This document shows positions 14,713 through 14,945 of a stretch of 14,945 nt of DNA, piece after piece (within the stretch, counting starts at the first letter, position 1; every line of letters starts with the position of its first letter). Position numbers and translations under genes: made by a program. The notes beneath the pieces are model-generated. The model had not been told where the DNA came from. It saw nothing but the letters and a program-made list of their open reading frames with translations, and made no database searches. Location of the stretch: contig JADGIF010000202.1 of NCBI GenBank assembly GCA_018985225.1, forward strand, positions 1 to 14,945. Reading direction: 5' to 3'. Origin of the DNA: Amoeboradix gromovi (Eukaryota > Sanchytriomycota > Sanchytriomycetes > Sanchytriales > Sanchytriaceae).

Positions 14713-14945
14713 CTACTGTTCCACTTCATTTTCACCCTCATCGTCCTCGTCTAACATCTCTAATCCAAGTATGTTCTCATTCTCTTCTAGATCTAATATA
14801 GTAAATGTAGCAATCACAAATCCTAGATAAATCCATATACTGTAGTAATTCTGGAATGTAGCAATGTGAATATCGAAAATCTTATTTATCATTTGAAATC
14901 TCCACTTGGGACACACTCTGTAAAAAGTAAACTGGGGGTAAAAAA
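14713..14945 (-). CDS. C-terminal fragment of an unrecognised gene, cut by the window end
   Basis: The minus-strand frame is open from the window edge to a TAG at 14713-14715, giving at least 76 residues. It has one hydrophobic, probably membrane, segment (YYSIWIYLGFVIATFTIL), then an acidic end (LDEDDEGENEVEQ). No true start is needed inside the window: the in-frame GTG at 14916 is not a eukaryotic start, and the internal ATG at 14892 would make a 59-aa protein. A CCCCCAG near 14933 could be a 3' splice site, in which case the frame before it is not coding. Function unknown. The convergent 3' ends are 42 bp apart, and AATAAA for this gene lies within that gap (about 14687-14692). Confidence 0.5.
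   Translation of the reverse strand, partial: FYPQFTFYRVCPKWRFQMINKIFDIHIATFQNYYSIWIYLGFVIATFTILDLEENENILGLEMLDEDDEGENEVEQ

Overview
The window is nuclear DNA from a eukaryote, most likely a fungus outside the well-studied yeasts. Evidence for a eukaryote is a 60S ribosomal protein (L34e), an ARL2-type small GTPase, a Ctf4/AND-1 replication factor and a split gene with a TACTAAC branch site. The L34 sequence, with its GPKCGDPGC and [13 protein letters not shown] stretches, looks fungal to me. The DNA is AT-rich. I cannot name the species; an early-diverging, compact fungal lineage is an inference.

Layout. Positions 225-4681 hold ARL2 and CTF4 on the plus strand, 39 bp apart, then a convergent rhomboid protease gene whose stop is only 22 bp from the CTF4 stop. 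A 738-bp divergent spacer follows. Positions 5420-7000 hold RPL34, NIF3 and a small Csm1/Pcs1-like gene, all plus strand, with gaps of 30 and 69 bp. After a 355-bp convergent spacer comes a minus-strand Sel1-repeat gene, then two head-to-head paralogous seven-helix membrane proteins (8711-9550 minus, 10262-11107 plus) around a 711-bp shared promoter. The last third is gene-poor. It holds a decayed IS607/Fanzor-type transposon remnant (12150-12650 minus), one unrecognised ORF (13924-14670 plus) and the C-terminal end of a minus-strand gene that runs off the window.

Most notable points. (1) The CTF4 frame is restored by removing a 19-nt intron that carries a textbook TACTAAC branch site; this would be among the shortest spliceosomal introns. 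(2) The transposon remnant joins the MerR-like DNA-binding domain of an IS607 TnpA recombinase to the RuvC-III/zinc-finger end of TnpB/Fanzor in one open frame. (3) Six genes have their TAA stop inside or touching an AATAAA polyadenylation signal. (4) The seven-helix pair keeps two cysteines where GPCRs form their conserved disulfide. (5) CCAAT boxes recur 42-57 nt upstream of four start codons, and an inverted CCAAT pair sits in the divergent promoter.

Together ARL2 (tubulin folding), Ctf4 (replisome/cohesion), Csm1-like (kinetochore or nucleolar monopolin) and L34 are housekeeping genes packed tightly. The membrane-protein pair and transposon remnant lie in a looser region. There are no tRNA or rRNA genes and no CRISPR arrays that I can support.
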